Shown here piece by piece: positions 33,150 to 42,278 of a DNA stretch of 64,000 bases (position 1 is the stretch's first letter; each line of letters begins with the position of its first letter). The DNA comes from Rhizobium sophorae (GTDB taxonomy: Bacteria; Pseudomonadota; Alphaproteobacteria; Rhizobiales; Rhizobiaceae). A program made the translations under genes and the position numbers. The stretch spans positions 124,001 to 188,000 of the forward strand of contig NZ_JABFCN010000034.1 of NCBI RefSeq assembly GCF_013087515.1, read 5' to 3'. The notes beneath the pieces are model-generated. The model worked only from the letters and a program-made list of their open reading frames with translations. It was not told the origin of the DNA and did no database searches.

Positions 33150-33225
33150 AGGTAATTCCAGCAAAAGTGCGCAGCGGTTTACGTCCGGAATTGCGCAAGA
33201 ACAAGGAGAGAGCGTTTCCGTGACT
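33150..33225. repeat. Intergenic palindromic repeat, family C copy 1
   Basis: AATTCCAGCAAAAGTGCGCAG, then GCGGTTTACG and CCGGAATTGC, forming an AATTCC/GGAATT hairpin. It shares AGCAAAAG-GTGC-GCAGCGGTTT with 50037-50113. It lies between cheT and fliF. Confidence 0.6.
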
Positions 33226-33245
33226 CGGAGAAAAACGGAGACGTT

Positions 33246-33635
33246 CTAGAAGAAATCGAAGTCGCCAGCTGCCTTGCTCAATGGCTGGGAATGGCCGTGG
33301 CGTGTAGCGCCGCCCAATGCCTTCTGCATTTCCGCCAGCTTGACGAGGCTGAGCGCGGTTGCGACGTCGACTGCCCAGCCGTGCGGGATTTCGCCGGTGA
33401 TGGTGTCGATAAATTCGGCAAGACCACGCGATTTCTGCACGGCCAGATCGATGCCCTGCATGACCTTCATGGCATCCGGCGAGTTCAGGATTTCGGCGCC
33501 GCCGATTTCGAGAAGCTGCGGCTCGATGCGCTCGATGAGGTAGGCGACATCGTGCAGTTCGGACACGATGCGCATCAGGATGTCGCTCAGCGCTTCGACT
33601 GGCGCAGGCGGCTCCATCATCTGGGTAAATGTCAT
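33246..33635 (-). CDS. cheT: Chemotaxis operon protein CheT
   Basis: This 129-aa small helical protein, always last in the rhizobial che operon, was named CheT in S. meliloti. It is mostly alpha-helical (MRIVSELHDVAYLIERIEPQLLEI, VATALSLVKLAEMQKALGG) with an acidic/aromatic end (FDFF). The DVAYLIERIEPQL segment resembles the helices of CheZ-like or four-helix phosphatase proteins, but I cannot assign activity from that. It begins 16 bp after cheD with a GAGGA site. Confidence 0.8.
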   Translation of the reverse strand: MTFTQMMEPPAPVEALSDILMRIVSELHDVAYLIERIEPQLLEIGGAEILNSPDAMKVMQGIDLAVQKSRGLAEFIDTITGEIPHGWAVDVATALSLVKLAEMQKALGGATRHGHSQPLSKAAGDFDFF

Positions 33636-33651
33636 ATGAAAATCCTCGCCA

Positions 33652-34206
33652 TCAAAAAAATTCGATACTGGTTTCGACGGGCTTCTGCGGAGCGGCGGGG
33701 CGCTGCTCGAGAGCGACGGTTCTCTGCGTTTCGGCGCCGGTCAGGGGGTATTGCCGGGCACGACCGGAGACCGGCCAATATTCAAGCTTGCGTCCATGCT
33801 CTCCGCCGGTCGAGGAACCGACCACCGGAATGCCTTCATCCCTGAGGAACTGCATGGCGAAGGCCGCGTTCTGCTCACCGACATTGGAGAATGTCGAGAT
33901 CGTCTTCGCGCCGCCGAAGATCTTTGCCTCCAGCCGGTCGCGCCGGGCGCCCTGCTTCAGAAGACCGTTGATCAGAAGTTCCATCAGATGCACGCCGTAG
34001 CGCGTGGCATCGCCGCCTGATGTCGGCGACGTCGCCGAACCGGGCAGCAAAAAATGGTTCATGCCGCCGACACCGGCGACAGGATCTCTGAGGCACGCAG
34101 CCACGCACGAACCGAGAATGGTCGAGAGGACCGCATTCGGATCGTTCAGAACCTTGTACTCGCCCTGAATGATGTGCACGCGGCGGGCTGCCCCCTCAGT
34201 GATCAT
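33652..34206 (-). CDS. cheD: Chemoreceptor glutamine deamidase CheD
   Basis: This 184-aa enzyme deamidates glutamines in chemoreceptors. The family signature is complete: LSTILGSCVAACLRDPVAGVGGMNHFLLPG includes the catalytic Cys in GSCV and His in MNHF, followed by RYGVHLMELLINGL and AKIFGGA. The start overlaps the cheY2 stop by 4 bp. The C-terminal ~30 residues are basic and less conserved. Confidence 0.96.
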   Translation of the reverse strand: MITEGAARRVHIIQGEYKVLNDPNAVLSTILGSCVAACLRDPVAGVGGMNHFLLPGSATSPTSGGDATRYGVHLMELLINGLLKQGARRDRLEAKIFGGAKTISTFSNVGEQNAAFAMQFLRDEGIPVVGSSTGGEHGRKLEYWPVSGRARQYPLTGAETQRTVALEQRPAAPQKPVETSIEFF

Positions 34207-34592
34207 TTCAGGGCTCCAAACACGGCTTCGATGGCCGCCTTCATCTTCTCGATCGTGAATGGCTTGGCGAGCACGTTGTTGGCGCCGAGCTGGGCCGCCT
34301 TCTGCACCAGTGCGCGGTCGCCCTGGGCGGTCAGGATGATGAAGGCCGCTTTCTTGGTGTTGGGGTTGGTGCGAACCGCCTGAAGGAAGCCGATGCCATC
34401 CATCTTCGGCATGTTGAAATCCGAGATCACCAGGTGGTGCGGCTGCTCGGCCATGATCTTCATGCCCTGCTCACCGTCGCCGGCCGACGTGATCTGCTTG
34501 AAACCGAGCTGGGTCAGCGCGTCGCTGAGCAGCAACCGGCTCGTTACCTGATCGTCGACGATCAGAACTTTGATTTTCTCCGCGATCGACAT
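34203..34592 (-). CDS. cheY2: Chemotaxis response regulator CheY2
   Basis: This 129-aa single-domain receiver has acidic residues at 13-14 (VDD), phospho-acceptor Asp58 (VISDFNMP), the switch Thr in ILTAQ and Lys in LAKPF. In S. meliloti CheY2 is the main motor-control regulator and slows rotation when phosphorylated. It lies next to cheB (stop and start abut) and overlaps cheD. Confidence 0.95.
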   Translation of the reverse strand: MSIAEKIKVLIVDDQVTSRLLLSDALTQLGFKQITSAGDGEQGMKIMAEQPHHLVISDFNMPKMDGIGFLQAVRTNPNTKKAAFIILTAQGDRALVQKAAQLGANNVLAKPFTIEKMKAAIEAVFGALK

Positions 34593-35636
34593 TTATTCGG
34601 TCCCTTCCTTTCGGGCGGCTGTCATTTTCAATATTTCTTCACCGATGGCAGACAGCGGCAGCTGCTGCTCAACGGCGCCAAGTTCATGAGCAACCCTTGG
34701 CATTCCGTAAACGACACAGGTTTTTTCGTTCTGGCCGAGCGTTCTGGCGCCGGCGTGGCGCATTTTCAACAATCCGGCGGCGCCATCGCGGCCCATTCCG
34801 GTCAAAATCACGCCGACGGCATTACGCCCCGCCAGTTCCGCGACCGAATCGAATAGCACGTCCACCGAGGGGCGGTGACCGTTGACCGGCGCCCGGTCAA
34901 CGAGACGGCAGCACGGCGCCGAGGCGCCGCTGACCTGCAGGTGACGCTCGCCGCCGGGCGCCAGATAGATCTTGCCGATTTCGAGACGGGCACCGTCGGT
35001 CGCTTCCTGCACCACCGGCGCACAGAGGCGGTTCAGCCGTTCGGCAAAGCTCTTGGTGAAGGTCGGCGGCATATGCTGGGTGATGACGGTCGGCGGGCAA
35101 TTCGCCGGGAATTTCTGCAGCACGGCAATCAGCGCCTCGACGCCGCCAGTCGACGAGCCGATCGCGACGATCTTGCGGCCGACGCGGAAATCGGCGACCG
35201 AGGGCGGTGGCGCGACGGCGGCGACGGGCTGGGAATACTGGCGTTGCGTGCGCGCGGCGGCCTTGACCTTCTCGGCGAGGTCGCCGAAAGGCCTGAGTTC
35301 GCCCGGCGCCGGCTTGCCGACGCAGTCGAACGCGCCGATCTCCAGCGCCGCAAGCGTCGCCTCGGCGCCGCGATGGGTCATCGTGGATACCATGATCACC
35401 GGCATCGGACGCAGCGTCATGATCTTTTCGAGGAAATCGAGACCGTTCATATTCGGCATCTCGATGTCGAGCGTCAGGACGTCGGGGTTCAGCCGCTTGA
35501 TCGCCTCGCGCGCTTCCAGCGCGTCGCCGGCCTGGCCGATGACGTTGACCTCGGGGTCGGAACTCAGCACGGCGGTGATCAACCCCCGCATCGTCGGCGA
35601 GTCGTCAACAACGAGAACCCTTGCCGGCGCGCTCAT
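34593..35636 (-). CDS. cheB: Chemoreceptor methylesterase/deamidase CheB
   Basis: This 347-aa protein has an N-terminal receiver (about 1-120) with phospho-acceptor Asp57 (LTLDIEMP) and a C-terminal methylesterase domain with the catalytic triad in AIGSSTGG (Ser), ITQHMPP (His) and MGRDGA (Asp). It removes receptor methyl groups to reset sensitivity. The start overlaps the cheR stop by 4 bp. Confidence 0.97.
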   Translation of the reverse strand: MSAPARVLVVDDSPTMRGLITAVLSSDPEVNVIGQAGDALEAREAIKRLNPDVLTLDIEMPNMNGLDFLEKIMTLRPMPVIMVSTMTHRGAEATLAALEIGAFDCVGKPAPGELRPFGDLAEKVKAAARTQRQYSQPVAAVAPPPSVADFRVGRKIVAIGSSTGGVEALIAVLQKFPANCPPTVITQHMPPTFTKSFAERLNRLCAPVVQEATDGARLEIGKIYLAPGGERHLQVSGASAPCCRLVDRAPVNGHRPSVDVLFDSVAELAGRNAVGVILTGMGRDGAAGLLKMRHAGARTLGQNEKTCVVYGMPRVAHELGAVEQQLPLSAIGEEILKMTAARKEGTE

Positions 35637-36541
35637 GCCTTCCTCCCGAGACCTTTGGCCGTGTAGCGATAGGTCGTGATGCCGATATTGTCGAAGACGT
35701 GTTTTGCCTCACCCGACACACGCTCGGAATGGCCGATATAGAGATGGCCGCCTTCCGGCAGCAGGCCGGCGAAACGCTGCCAGATCTTCATCTGCGTCGG
35801 CTCGTCGAAATAGATGACGACGTTGCGGCAGAAGATGACGTCGAACTTGCCCTTGAACGGCCATTGCGCCATCAGGTTCAGTTCGTTGTAGGTGATCAGC
35901 CGCTTGACGCGGTCGTCGACCTGGAACTTCCGGCGGCCCTGCACCTCGACTTCGCTGAACCATTGCTTGCGCATGGCCGGCGACACGGTTTCGAGCGCAT
36001 TTTCGTCATAGGCGCCGGCCCGGGCGATCGCGAGGATCTTCGGATCGATGTCGGTCGCCAGGATCTTGAAGTCGTAATCCGCGACATTCGGCATCAGCGA
36101 CAGCACCGTCAGCGCGATCGAATAGGGTTCCTGCCCGTCGGAAGAGGCGGCCGACCAGATGCGCACCCTGCCGCCCGATCTCGCCCGCTGCAGAAGCTCC
36201 GGCAGGACATGGTCGCGCAAATGGTCGAAATGGTGGTTTTCGCGGAAGAAGCGGGTAAAGTTGGTCGTCAGATGCGAAAGCATCTCGCGGCGCGGCGCAG
36301 CACCCGCCGGCGAAGCGACGAGGTCGCAATATTCCCGGAAGCCGGACAGGCCGAGATTGCGGATATGCTTCGACAGGCGCGAATAGACGAGCGAAGCCTT
36401 CGTCTCGTTGAGGAAGATTCCGGCATCCGAATAGATCATCGCGGCGATCTCGGTGAGGTCGCGGCGTGTCAGCGGATATTCTCCGCTTGCCAGGACCTCG
36501 TCGGATCCCTGCCTCTGATCTTTTGCGCCCATTACATTCAT
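35633..36541 (-). CDS. cheR: Chemoreceptor methyltransferase CheR
   Basis: This 302-aa SAM-dependent methyltransferase acts on receptor glutamates. It has an N-terminal helical domain (SDAGIFLNETKASLVYSRL, THFTRFFR-like NFTRFFRENHHF) and a Rossmann domain with IWSAASSDGQEPYS, ILATDID and IFCRNVVIYFD. The start at 36541 overlaps the cheW stop (ATGA) and gives the usual length. The longer open frame upstream is antisense-like overlap with cheW. Confidence 0.96.
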   Translation of the reverse strand: MNVMGAKDQRQGSDEVLASGEYPLTRRDLTEIAAMIYSDAGIFLNETKASLVYSRLSKHIRNLGLSGFREYCDLVASPAGAAPRREMLSHLTTNFTRFFRENHHFDHLRDHVLPELLQRARSGGRVRIWSAASSDGQEPYSIALTVLSLMPNVADYDFKILATDIDPKILAIARAGAYDENALETVSPAMRKQWFSEVEVQGRRKFQVDDRVKRLITYNELNLMAQWPFKGKFDVIFCRNVVIYFDEPTQMKIWQRFAGLLPEGGHLYIGHSERVSGEAKHVFDNIGITTYRYTAKGLGRKA

Positions 36542-37005
36542 GCGGCTTCGCTTTCGGTCTCTGGAAAGAGGGATTCGAGTTCGATCAGGCAGATCATGCG
36601 CTTCTCGATGGCGAGAATGCCGCGGGCAAATTGACGCTCGAGTTCCGAGGAGATTTCGGGCGTCGGCTGGATGGTTTCGTCGGTCACCGTCAGGATATCG
36701 GAAACGGCATCGACCAGCAGGCCGACGACCTTGCGCCGGACCTGGGCGACGATGATGACATGACGGGCGGTCGGATCGGCCGGCTTCATGCCGAGCCGAG
36801 CCGCAAGATCGATGATCGGCAGCACCGCGCCGCGCAGGTTGATGACGCCCAGCATATAGCCAGGCGAATGCGGCATCGCGGTCGCCGGGGTCCAGCCGCG
36901 GATTTCGCGAACCGACATGATGTTCACGCAAAATTCCTGATCCCCGATGCGGAACGCGATCAGCTCGCGATCCCCCTCGTTCAGATTTTTTACAGTGTAC
37001 GACAT
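36538..37005 (-). CDS. cheW: Chemotaxis coupling protein CheW
   Basis: This 155-aa adaptor joins receptors to CheA. The single CheW-like domain contains LIAFRIGDQEFCVNIMSVREIRG, the landmark GVINLRGAVLPIIDLAARLG and GLLVDAVSDILTV. It begins three bases after the cheA stop and overlaps cheR. Confidence 0.97.
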   Translation of the reverse strand: MSYTVKNLNEGDRELIAFRIGDQEFCVNIMSVREIRGWTPATAMPHSPGYMLGVINLRGAVLPIIDLAARLGMKPADPTARHVIIVAQVRRKVVGLLVDAVSDILTVTDETIQPTPEISSELERQFARGILAIEKRMICLIELESLFPETESEAA

Positions 37006-37008
37006 TCC

Positions 37009-39279
37009 TTATCCCACCGCTGCTAACGACATTTCCGCTTTGAGCGACTGGCCGCGCGAAGCGCCGACAACCGCGTCGACATCGAGGATCAGAGCGACGC
37101 GACCGTCACCGAGAATGGTGGCGGCGGCAATGCCCGGCACGTGCGTGTAGTTCGCTTCCAGGCTCTTGATGACCACCTGGCGCTGACCCTGTATGGCGTC
37201 GACCATCAGGGCGCGCTGGCCGCCGCCTTCGGATTCCACCAGAAGCGCCACGCCCTCGACTGGGTTCGCCTGGGTGGCGCGGAAGTTCAGGATACGGCCG
37301 ACATCGACGAGCGGGCAGAACGAGTTGCGGATCGAGATCAGTCGGTGGTTCGCACCGAAGGAGTGGATCGCGGCCGCTTCCGGCTGCAAGGTTTCGACGA
37401 TCGCCGTCAGCGGCACGACCAGCGTCTGGCCGGCGACTGTGACCACCATGCCGTCGAGGACGGCGAGCGTCAGCGGCAGGCTCATGGTGAAGACCGAGCC
37501 GTGGCCCGGCTTCGAGGTGATGTTGATACGGCCGCCGAGCGCCTGGATCGAACGCTTGACGACGTCCATGCCGACGCCACGGCCTGAAATGTCGGAGATC
37601 TTGTCGGCCGTCGAGAAACCCGGCAGGAAGATCAGGTTGTCGATTTCCTCGTCCGACAGGTTGGCATCGGCCGGGATGAGGTCGTTGTCGATCGCCTTCT
37701 GGCGGACCTTCTCGCGGTTGATGCCGGCGCCGTCGTCGGCAAGCTCGATCAGGATGCGTCCCGAACGATGCTTGGCGGTCAGGCGGACGGTGCCTTCGGT
37801 ATTCTTGCCGGCGGCCGCACGCTTTTCGGGCGTTTCGATGCCGTGGTCGACGGCGTTGCGGATCATGTGGGTCAGCGGTTCGGCGAGCTTGTCGATGACC
37901 GTCTTGTCGACTTCGGTATTTTCACCTTCGGTGATCAGGCGGATCGACTTGCCGGTCATGTCGGCGATTTCGCGGACGATACGCGACATGCGCTGGAAGA
38001 CCGGCTTCACCGGCTGCGCGCGGATGGCCATGACCGAGTCCTGGATCTCGCGGGTAAGCTGCTGCAGCTCCTCGAGGCCCATATTGATCGAGGAGGTGCC
38101 GGTCGTGTCGTTCTCGATGACGCTCTGCGACAGCATCGCCTGGTTGATGACCAATTCGCCGACGAGGTTGATGAGGCGATCGACACGGTCGAGATCGACG
38201 CGGATCGTCTGGCCGGCGCCAGCGGCATTGTTCTGGGCGGCAGCACTTGCAGCGGCCGCTGCGGCGGCTGCCGATTCCTTCTTCTCGACACGGGCGGCGG
38301 CTGCGGCCATCTGCGTGACGTTGGAGGCAGTCTCGGCGGCAGCAACGGCTGCGGCCGTCTCCTCGGCCCGGGCGTCTGAGGCGGAAACCTCTTCCATTGC
38401 ACCCGTTTCGTCGAGGATCGACAGATCGAAGGGAACCGGCACCATCGGCAGTTCGTCGTTGCTCGTCGCGTCGGCTCGTGCTTCTTCGACCGGCTTTACC
38501 GTCAGTTCGCAATCCCACTCGGCGAATTCGAAGACGGTGCGGATGGCGTCCTCGCCCTTGTCCGTCTTGATCGTGACGTTCCAGAAGAAATAAGCGCCTT
38601 CCGGATCGAGTTCCTCGAGACCCGGCAGATCATCCGTATTGCAATAGATCGTCATTTCACCCAGGCGCGAGAGATCGCGCAGCAGCAGGGTGGCGTCATT
38701 GCCCTTGGAATAGAGTTCGTAGCGCGGCTTGAAGATAACTTCATAGGTCGGCATGCCGCCCGCATCGTCTTCGCCGCCAAAATCGTCGAAGGAAAAGGGG
38801 ACCGGCTGGAAGCCGCTGTCGTCAGTCGGCTTCGGGGTCGGCGCCGGAGCGGCCTTTGGCGCAGGCGCCTCGACTGACGCCGAGGGAGACGGCAATTCGC
38901 CGTTGGCCAGCGCCTCGAGTTCCTTGACGAGGCCGCGGCTGCGGCTTTCATCGACGCTGCCGCCGTCGCGCGCAGCATTCGTCAGGTCGGCCAGCACATC
39001 GGCCGACTTCAGCATCACCTTCAGGACGTCCTGGTTCGGCTCAAGCTTGTTGGATCGAACGCAATCGAGAGTGGTCTCGAAAACATGGGCGAAGGCGACC
39101 AGATCGTCAAGGCCGAAGGCGCCGGCGCCACCCTTGATCGAATGGACGGCACGGAACACCGCATTGACGGTTTCCGGATCGCGATCGCCATCATTCATTT
39201 TCAGAAGACCGGATTCCAATTCGGCGAGCTGTTCCTCGCACTCCTGGAAAAAGATCTCTTTGATTTCGTTCATATCCAT
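37009..39279 (-). CDS. cheA: Chemotaxis sensor kinase CheA
   Basis: This 756-aa kinase has an N-terminal Hpt domain with phospho-accepting His46 (AVHSIKGGAGAFG). A middle region (about 150-330) holds a CheY-binding-like fold and Ala-rich linkers. It continues with the H-kinase dimerisation domain (RVDRLINLVGELVINQAML), an ATPase domain with N box (HMIRNAVDHGIE), G boxes (DDGAGI, GRGVGMDVV) and a C-terminal CheW-like domain. It phosphorylates CheY1, CheY2 and CheB. It lies 17 bp after cheY1. Confidence 0.97.
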   Translation of the reverse strand: MDMNEIKEIFFQECEEQLAELESGLLKMNDGDRDPETVNAVFRAVHSIKGGAGAFGLDDLVAFAHVFETTLDCVRSNKLEPNQDVLKVMLKSADVLADLTNAARDGGSVDESRSRGLVKELEALANGELPSPSASVEAPAPKAAPAPTPKPTDDSGFQPVPFSFDDFGGEDDAGGMPTYEVIFKPRYELYSKGNDATLLLRDLSRLGEMTIYCNTDDLPGLEELDPEGAYFFWNVTIKTDKGEDAIRTVFEFAEWDCELTVKPVEEARADATSNDELPMVPVPFDLSILDETGAMEEVSASDARAEETAAAVAAAETASNVTQMAAAAARVEKKESAAAAAAAASAAAQNNAAGAGQTIRVDLDRVDRLINLVGELVINQAMLSQSVIENDTTGTSSINMGLEELQQLTREIQDSVMAIRAQPVKPVFQRMSRIVREIADMTGKSIRLITEGENTEVDKTVIDKLAEPLTHMIRNAVDHGIETPEKRAAAGKNTEGTVRLTAKHRSGRILIELADDGAGINREKVRQKAIDNDLIPADANLSDEEIDNLIFLPGFSTADKISDISGRGVGMDVVKRSIQALGGRINITSKPGHGSVFTMSLPLTLAVLDGMVVTVAGQTLVVPLTAIVETLQPEAAAIHSFGANHRLISIRNSFCPLVDVGRILNFRATQANPVEGVALLVESEGGGQRALMVDAIQGQRQVVIKSLEANYTHVPGIAAATILGDGRVALILDVDAVVGASRGQSLKAEMSLAAVG

Positions 39280-39296
39280 AGGAGCAAATCCTGGGT

Positions 39297-39662
39297 TTAA
39301 GCGGTTACACGCTCAATGGCATCGATCAGCTTGGCCGGGTCGAAAGGCTTGACGATCCAGCCTGTGGCACCGGCCTGGCGGGCGCGGTTCTTCTTTTCCG
39401 CGTCGCTTTCGGTGGTCAGGACCAGGATCGGGATCGCCCGATATTTCTCGTTCCGGCGGACACCTTCGATGAAGCCGAACCCGTCGAGGCGCGGCATGTT
39501 GATGTCGGTCACGATGACGTCAGGATTGGACTCTTCGAGGATCTCGAGGCCCTCGATGCCGTCTTCCGCCTGGATCGTCTCGAAGCCGGCATTGTTCAGC
39601 GTCACGAGAAGCATGTTTCGGATGGTGCGGGAATCATCCACGGTCAGCACTTTTTTCTTCAT
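39297..39662 (-). CDS. cheY1: Chemotaxis response regulator CheY1 (phosphate sink)
   Basis: This 121-aa receiver has VDD at 8-10, phospho-acceptor Asp53 (IVTDINMP), LTTES and VKPFD. In S. meliloti CheY1 drains phosphate from CheY2 through back-transfer to CheA, replacing a CheZ phosphatase, with help from CheS. It overlaps the cheS stop by 4 bp. Confidence 0.94.
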   Translation of the reverse strand: MKKKVLTVDDSRTIRNMLLVTLNNAGFETIQAEDGIEGLEILEESNPDVIVTDINMPRLDGFGFIEGVRRNEKYRAIPILVLTTESDAEKKNRARQAGATGWIVKPFDPAKLIDAIERVTA

Positions 39663-39955
39663 TGCCGAATCTCCTTGGCAAGCAGGTGGTCAATATTGAC
39701 GCCAACCAGCTGCATGGTTTTCTGAAATGCGTCGGACACCTTGGAGAAGGTGAACGGCTGCTTGTCCTGCTCCCAGGTCTTCTCGGCGGACATCAGAACC
39801 TGGGCGCAAAGAGCACCGATCCGTTCGACGCCGGAAGCGTCTATCGAAAGACCGCTACCCCGCAGCGAGAGGAGTTTATCGCGCAAGGCGGAAGCCTCGT
39901 TGAGGTCGAGCACCGCCGTCAAATCCAGCGTCTTGCCACTCTTCTTTGCTGCCAT
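39659..39955 (-). CDS. cheS: CheA-associated STAS-like protein CheS
   Basis: This 98-aa protein has a STAS-like fold (LDLTAVLDLNEASALRDKLLSL, LSIDASGVERIGALCAQVLMSA). In S. meliloti the product of this position, CheS, binds CheA and speeds up CheY1 dephosphorylation. I chose the ATG at 39955 (MAAKKSGKTL), which has GGAAAAG upstream. The frame is open to 40006 but that part runs into the intergenic spacer after icpA. It is co-transcribed with icpA and cheY1. Confidence 0.88.
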   Translation of the reverse strand: MAAKKSGKTLDLTAVLDLNEASALRDKLLSLRGSGLSIDASGVERIGALCAQVLMSAEKTWEQDKQPFTFSKVSDAFQKTMQLVGVNIDHLLAKEIRQ

Positions 39956-40018
39956 CAGCTTTTCCTTGTCCCCGTGTCCCCGGCCCGAAAAGACGAGCTG
40001 AGGCAATCATCCGATAGG

Positions 40019-41653
40019 TTAGTAAACATTCCGCCCACCTCCGACGCTTGCGAACGCTTGCGGAAGGCCAAAATCGTCATTTTCGTATTCGTCCACGACC
40101 GGTGCCGGCCGGGTCGCGCCGTCAAGGGCGCGCGGCGGTGTCACGCGCGCCGGCGCCGGGCGCCCGGCAGTGGCGTTTTCCCGGGCGATGCGGAATTCGC
40201 GAATCGTCTGGCCGAGCTCGAGAATGACGGTGTGGAGGTGGTCGGCGCCTTCGGCCGAGCGCTCCGCAAGGCCGGCGCTATCGGCCACCTCGCCACCCAA
40301 GCCTTTGACGTCGGCTGTCACGCTGTCGAGGCTGGCGGCATGTTCGCCGGTTCGGGTGGCGATGCCGGCGATAGCGGCGTTGATATCGGTGACCTGACGC
40401 ACGATGCTGCCGATCGAATCCTGTGTGCGGCCGACCATCTGCACGCCGGCGTCGACCTGCGCCTTGGTCGTCGTCACCAACGTCTTGATCTCGCGGGCGG
40501 CTTCGGCCGAACGCTGGGCAAGGGCGCGGACTTCCTGGGCGACGACGGCAAAGCCGCGGCCGGAATCGCCGGCGCGAGCCGCTTCGATGCCGGCATTCAG
40601 CGCCAGAAGATTGGTCTGGAAGGCGATCTCGTCGATCGCGCCGATGATCTGGCCGATCTTTTCGGCCGACTGCTCGATATCGGCCATGGCGCTGATCGCG
40701 CGGCCGACGACCTCGCCGCTTTCCTCGACGGCGGCGCGCGTCGTGGCGGCCGCCTGTTCGGCAGCGCGGCTGTCGGCGGCACCGTCGCGCACACTGCCCG
40801 CGATATCGGCAAGGGCAGCGGCTGAAAGCTGCAGCCGGTCGGCCTGGCCGGAAGCCGTGCCGGCGAACTGCCTGGACAGACCGGCAAGCGAGCCTGTCGC
40901 CGCTTCGGCCTTGAGCGTGCGCTCGGTGATGGCGGTGAACTCGGCCTGGAGGCCGTCCAACGCGCCGTTCAGCGCGGCGGCGATGCCGCCATAGGCGCCT
41001 TCGCCGTCGACGGGCGCGCGCCGCGTCAGGTCGCGTGCGGACAGGCTTTCGATGACATCGCCGAATATCCGAGCGATTTCGGCCTCGTTGTCGGCGCGCT
41101 GACCAGCGAGCGCGCGGCTCTGGGCGGCGCGCAGCGCATTGAAGCGGAGCGAGACGGCGATTTCCACATCGACCATGACGATGCGGATGATCGCCGTCAT
41201 CAGATCGGAGATTTCGCGGGCGCGGCGCTTGGCCGACGGCAGCAGCGGACGGCCGGCGATCTCTTCGGCGAGGCCGGAAACGACATGCTCCAGCATGACG
41301 CCGTGGCCGGCCACGTGCCAGCGCGGGTCGAGGCCCATCTTGCTCTCGGTATCGGAGAGAACCTTGACGCGCTCGGCATAGAGGCTGTCGAACCGCGCAT
41401 CCGTCAGCACGTCCCAATGCGAGGACTGCAGATCGTGCAGGCGCTCGACCTGACGCTCGCTCTCGAAATTGCGCGACGCATCGGGGAATGACTGGAATCT
41501 ATGGAAGAGATCCCTGAGGCCTGCCTTCAGATGCGCTTCGAGCGCCGGCCGGTTCCGACGCACCAGCTCGCACTGTTCGGCATCGAGACCGGCAAAGCGC
41601 AGGCGGTCACGCAAGCTGCCTGCCTGCGCTCCACGAGCCTGATCTGATGGCAT
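40019..41653 (-). CDS. icpA: Globin-coupled cytoplasmic chemoreceptor (IcpA-like)
   Basis: This 544-aa soluble methyl-accepting protein, first gene of the che operon, has no membrane segments. The N-terminal ~175 residues form a protoglobin sensor domain (SSHWDVLTDARFDSLY, GLDPRWHVAGHGVMLEHV). A HAMP-like stretch with an AlaxGly-rich region follows, then the signalling domain hairpin with the conserved EIAFQTNLLALNAGIEAARAGDSGRGFAVVAQEVR. The heme-ligating His expected four residues before GLDPRW is Glu103 here, so heme binding is doubtful. The start at 41653 has GAGGCAGGA upstream, and the in-frame TTG at 41665 is less likely. The C-terminus ends GGGRNVY without a CheR-binding pentapeptide. 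Confidence 0.9.
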   Translation of the reverse strand: MPSDQARGAQAGSLRDRLRFAGLDAEQCELVRRNRPALEAHLKAGLRDLFHRFQSFPDASRNFESERQVERLHDLQSSHWDVLTDARFDSLYAERVKVLSDTESKMGLDPRWHVAGHGVMLEHVVSGLAEEIAGRPLLPSAKRRAREISDLMTAIIRIVMVDVEIAVSLRFNALRAAQSRALAGQRADNEAEIARIFGDVIESLSARDLTRRAPVDGEGAYGGIAAALNGALDGLQAEFTAITERTLKAEAATGSLAGLSRQFAGTASGQADRLQLSAAALADIAGSVRDGAADSRAAEQAAATTRAAVEESGEVVGRAISAMADIEQSAEKIGQIIGAIDEIAFQTNLLALNAGIEAARAGDSGRGFAVVAQEVRALAQRSAEAAREIKTLVTTTKAQVDAGVQMVGRTQDSIGSIVRQVTDINAAIAGIATRTGEHAASLDSVTADVKGLGGEVADSAGLAERSAEGADHLHTVILELGQTIREFRIARENATAGRPAPARVTPPRALDGATRPAPVVDEYENDDFGLPQAFASVGGGRNVY

Positions 41654-42084
41654 GTCCTGCCTCAACGCCTGTCCCCAACCACTTTCCGGGCGAAGGCCCG
41701 GCCAAAAACTTGCGCAGCATCCGTTGAACGCGAAGCGTTAAGACGGTCCTCACCACCGGTTACAACCGGCGGATCGAAACCCCCTGATCAGCTATGTTTC
41801 GGAGCTGTCTGAAGAGATGGATACCGGATCAACCCGGTACGGCGGGACGGCGTCATGCCTGGTGGGAACGAGTGCATCTTCCCATTCCGACGTGTACACC
41901 AATGTTTATGGTTAATTCCTTGCTTGAAGGTTAATAAGCCTTTCGCGGTGCAGGCTTTTGAAGCAATTCAAGGCCGTTCGCAGCAAATACTGTTGCGGAG
42001 TTGCATGGCTGCTACAAGGCACACGCAAGCTCCGTGTTATATGCCGGTCGATAACCAAGACATGACGTCGACAAGGACAGAGCA
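41654..42084. promoter_or_regulatory. Control region of the che operon and of the 37-aa gene
   Basis: A 431-bp divergent gap holds no gene. It must contain the icpA-che promoter (minus) and the promoter of the small gene at 42085 (plus). A direct repeat GGTTAAT occurs at 41910-41916 and 41929-41935, with a 19-bp period. A TTATAT box near 42035 could be the -10 of the small gene. No regulator site can be named. Confidence 0.4.
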
Positions 42085-42198
42085 ATGATTGTTCTCGGAT
42101 TGGGTGCCTGCGTGATTGCAATGACGCTGCTTGCAGCCGTCGCCCGCCTCGATTCCCTCGCCGCAAACCGCGATATCCGCGCCCTTCGGGTGTTCTAA
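42085..42198 (+). CDS. Small membrane protein, 37 aa
   Basis: ATG at 42085 is preceded by AAGGACAG and gives a 37-residue peptide. An N-terminal hydrophobic helix (about 2-20, IVLGLGACVIAMTLLAAVA) is followed by a short polar tail ending DIRALRVF. It is a single-pass membrane or leader-type peptide. It lies between the che operon and the GT39 gene, 80 bp before the latter. The function is unknown. Confidence 0.5.
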   Translation: MIVLGLGACVIAMTLLAAVARLDSLAANRDIRALRVF

Positions 42199-42278
42199 AA
42201 CCCACCCTTCCCCGTTGGCAGTCCGGCACCTTTAGTGTATCGCACTCGCGCCTTTCATGTCAGCGGAACTATCGGTTC

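Noticed and set aside
41910..41935. GGTTAAT direct repeats upstream of icpA as a Rem box
   Set aside because: They are too short and AT-rich to separate from chance, and the flagellin GTTAAC sites differ in spacing. They are noted only within the control-region entry.
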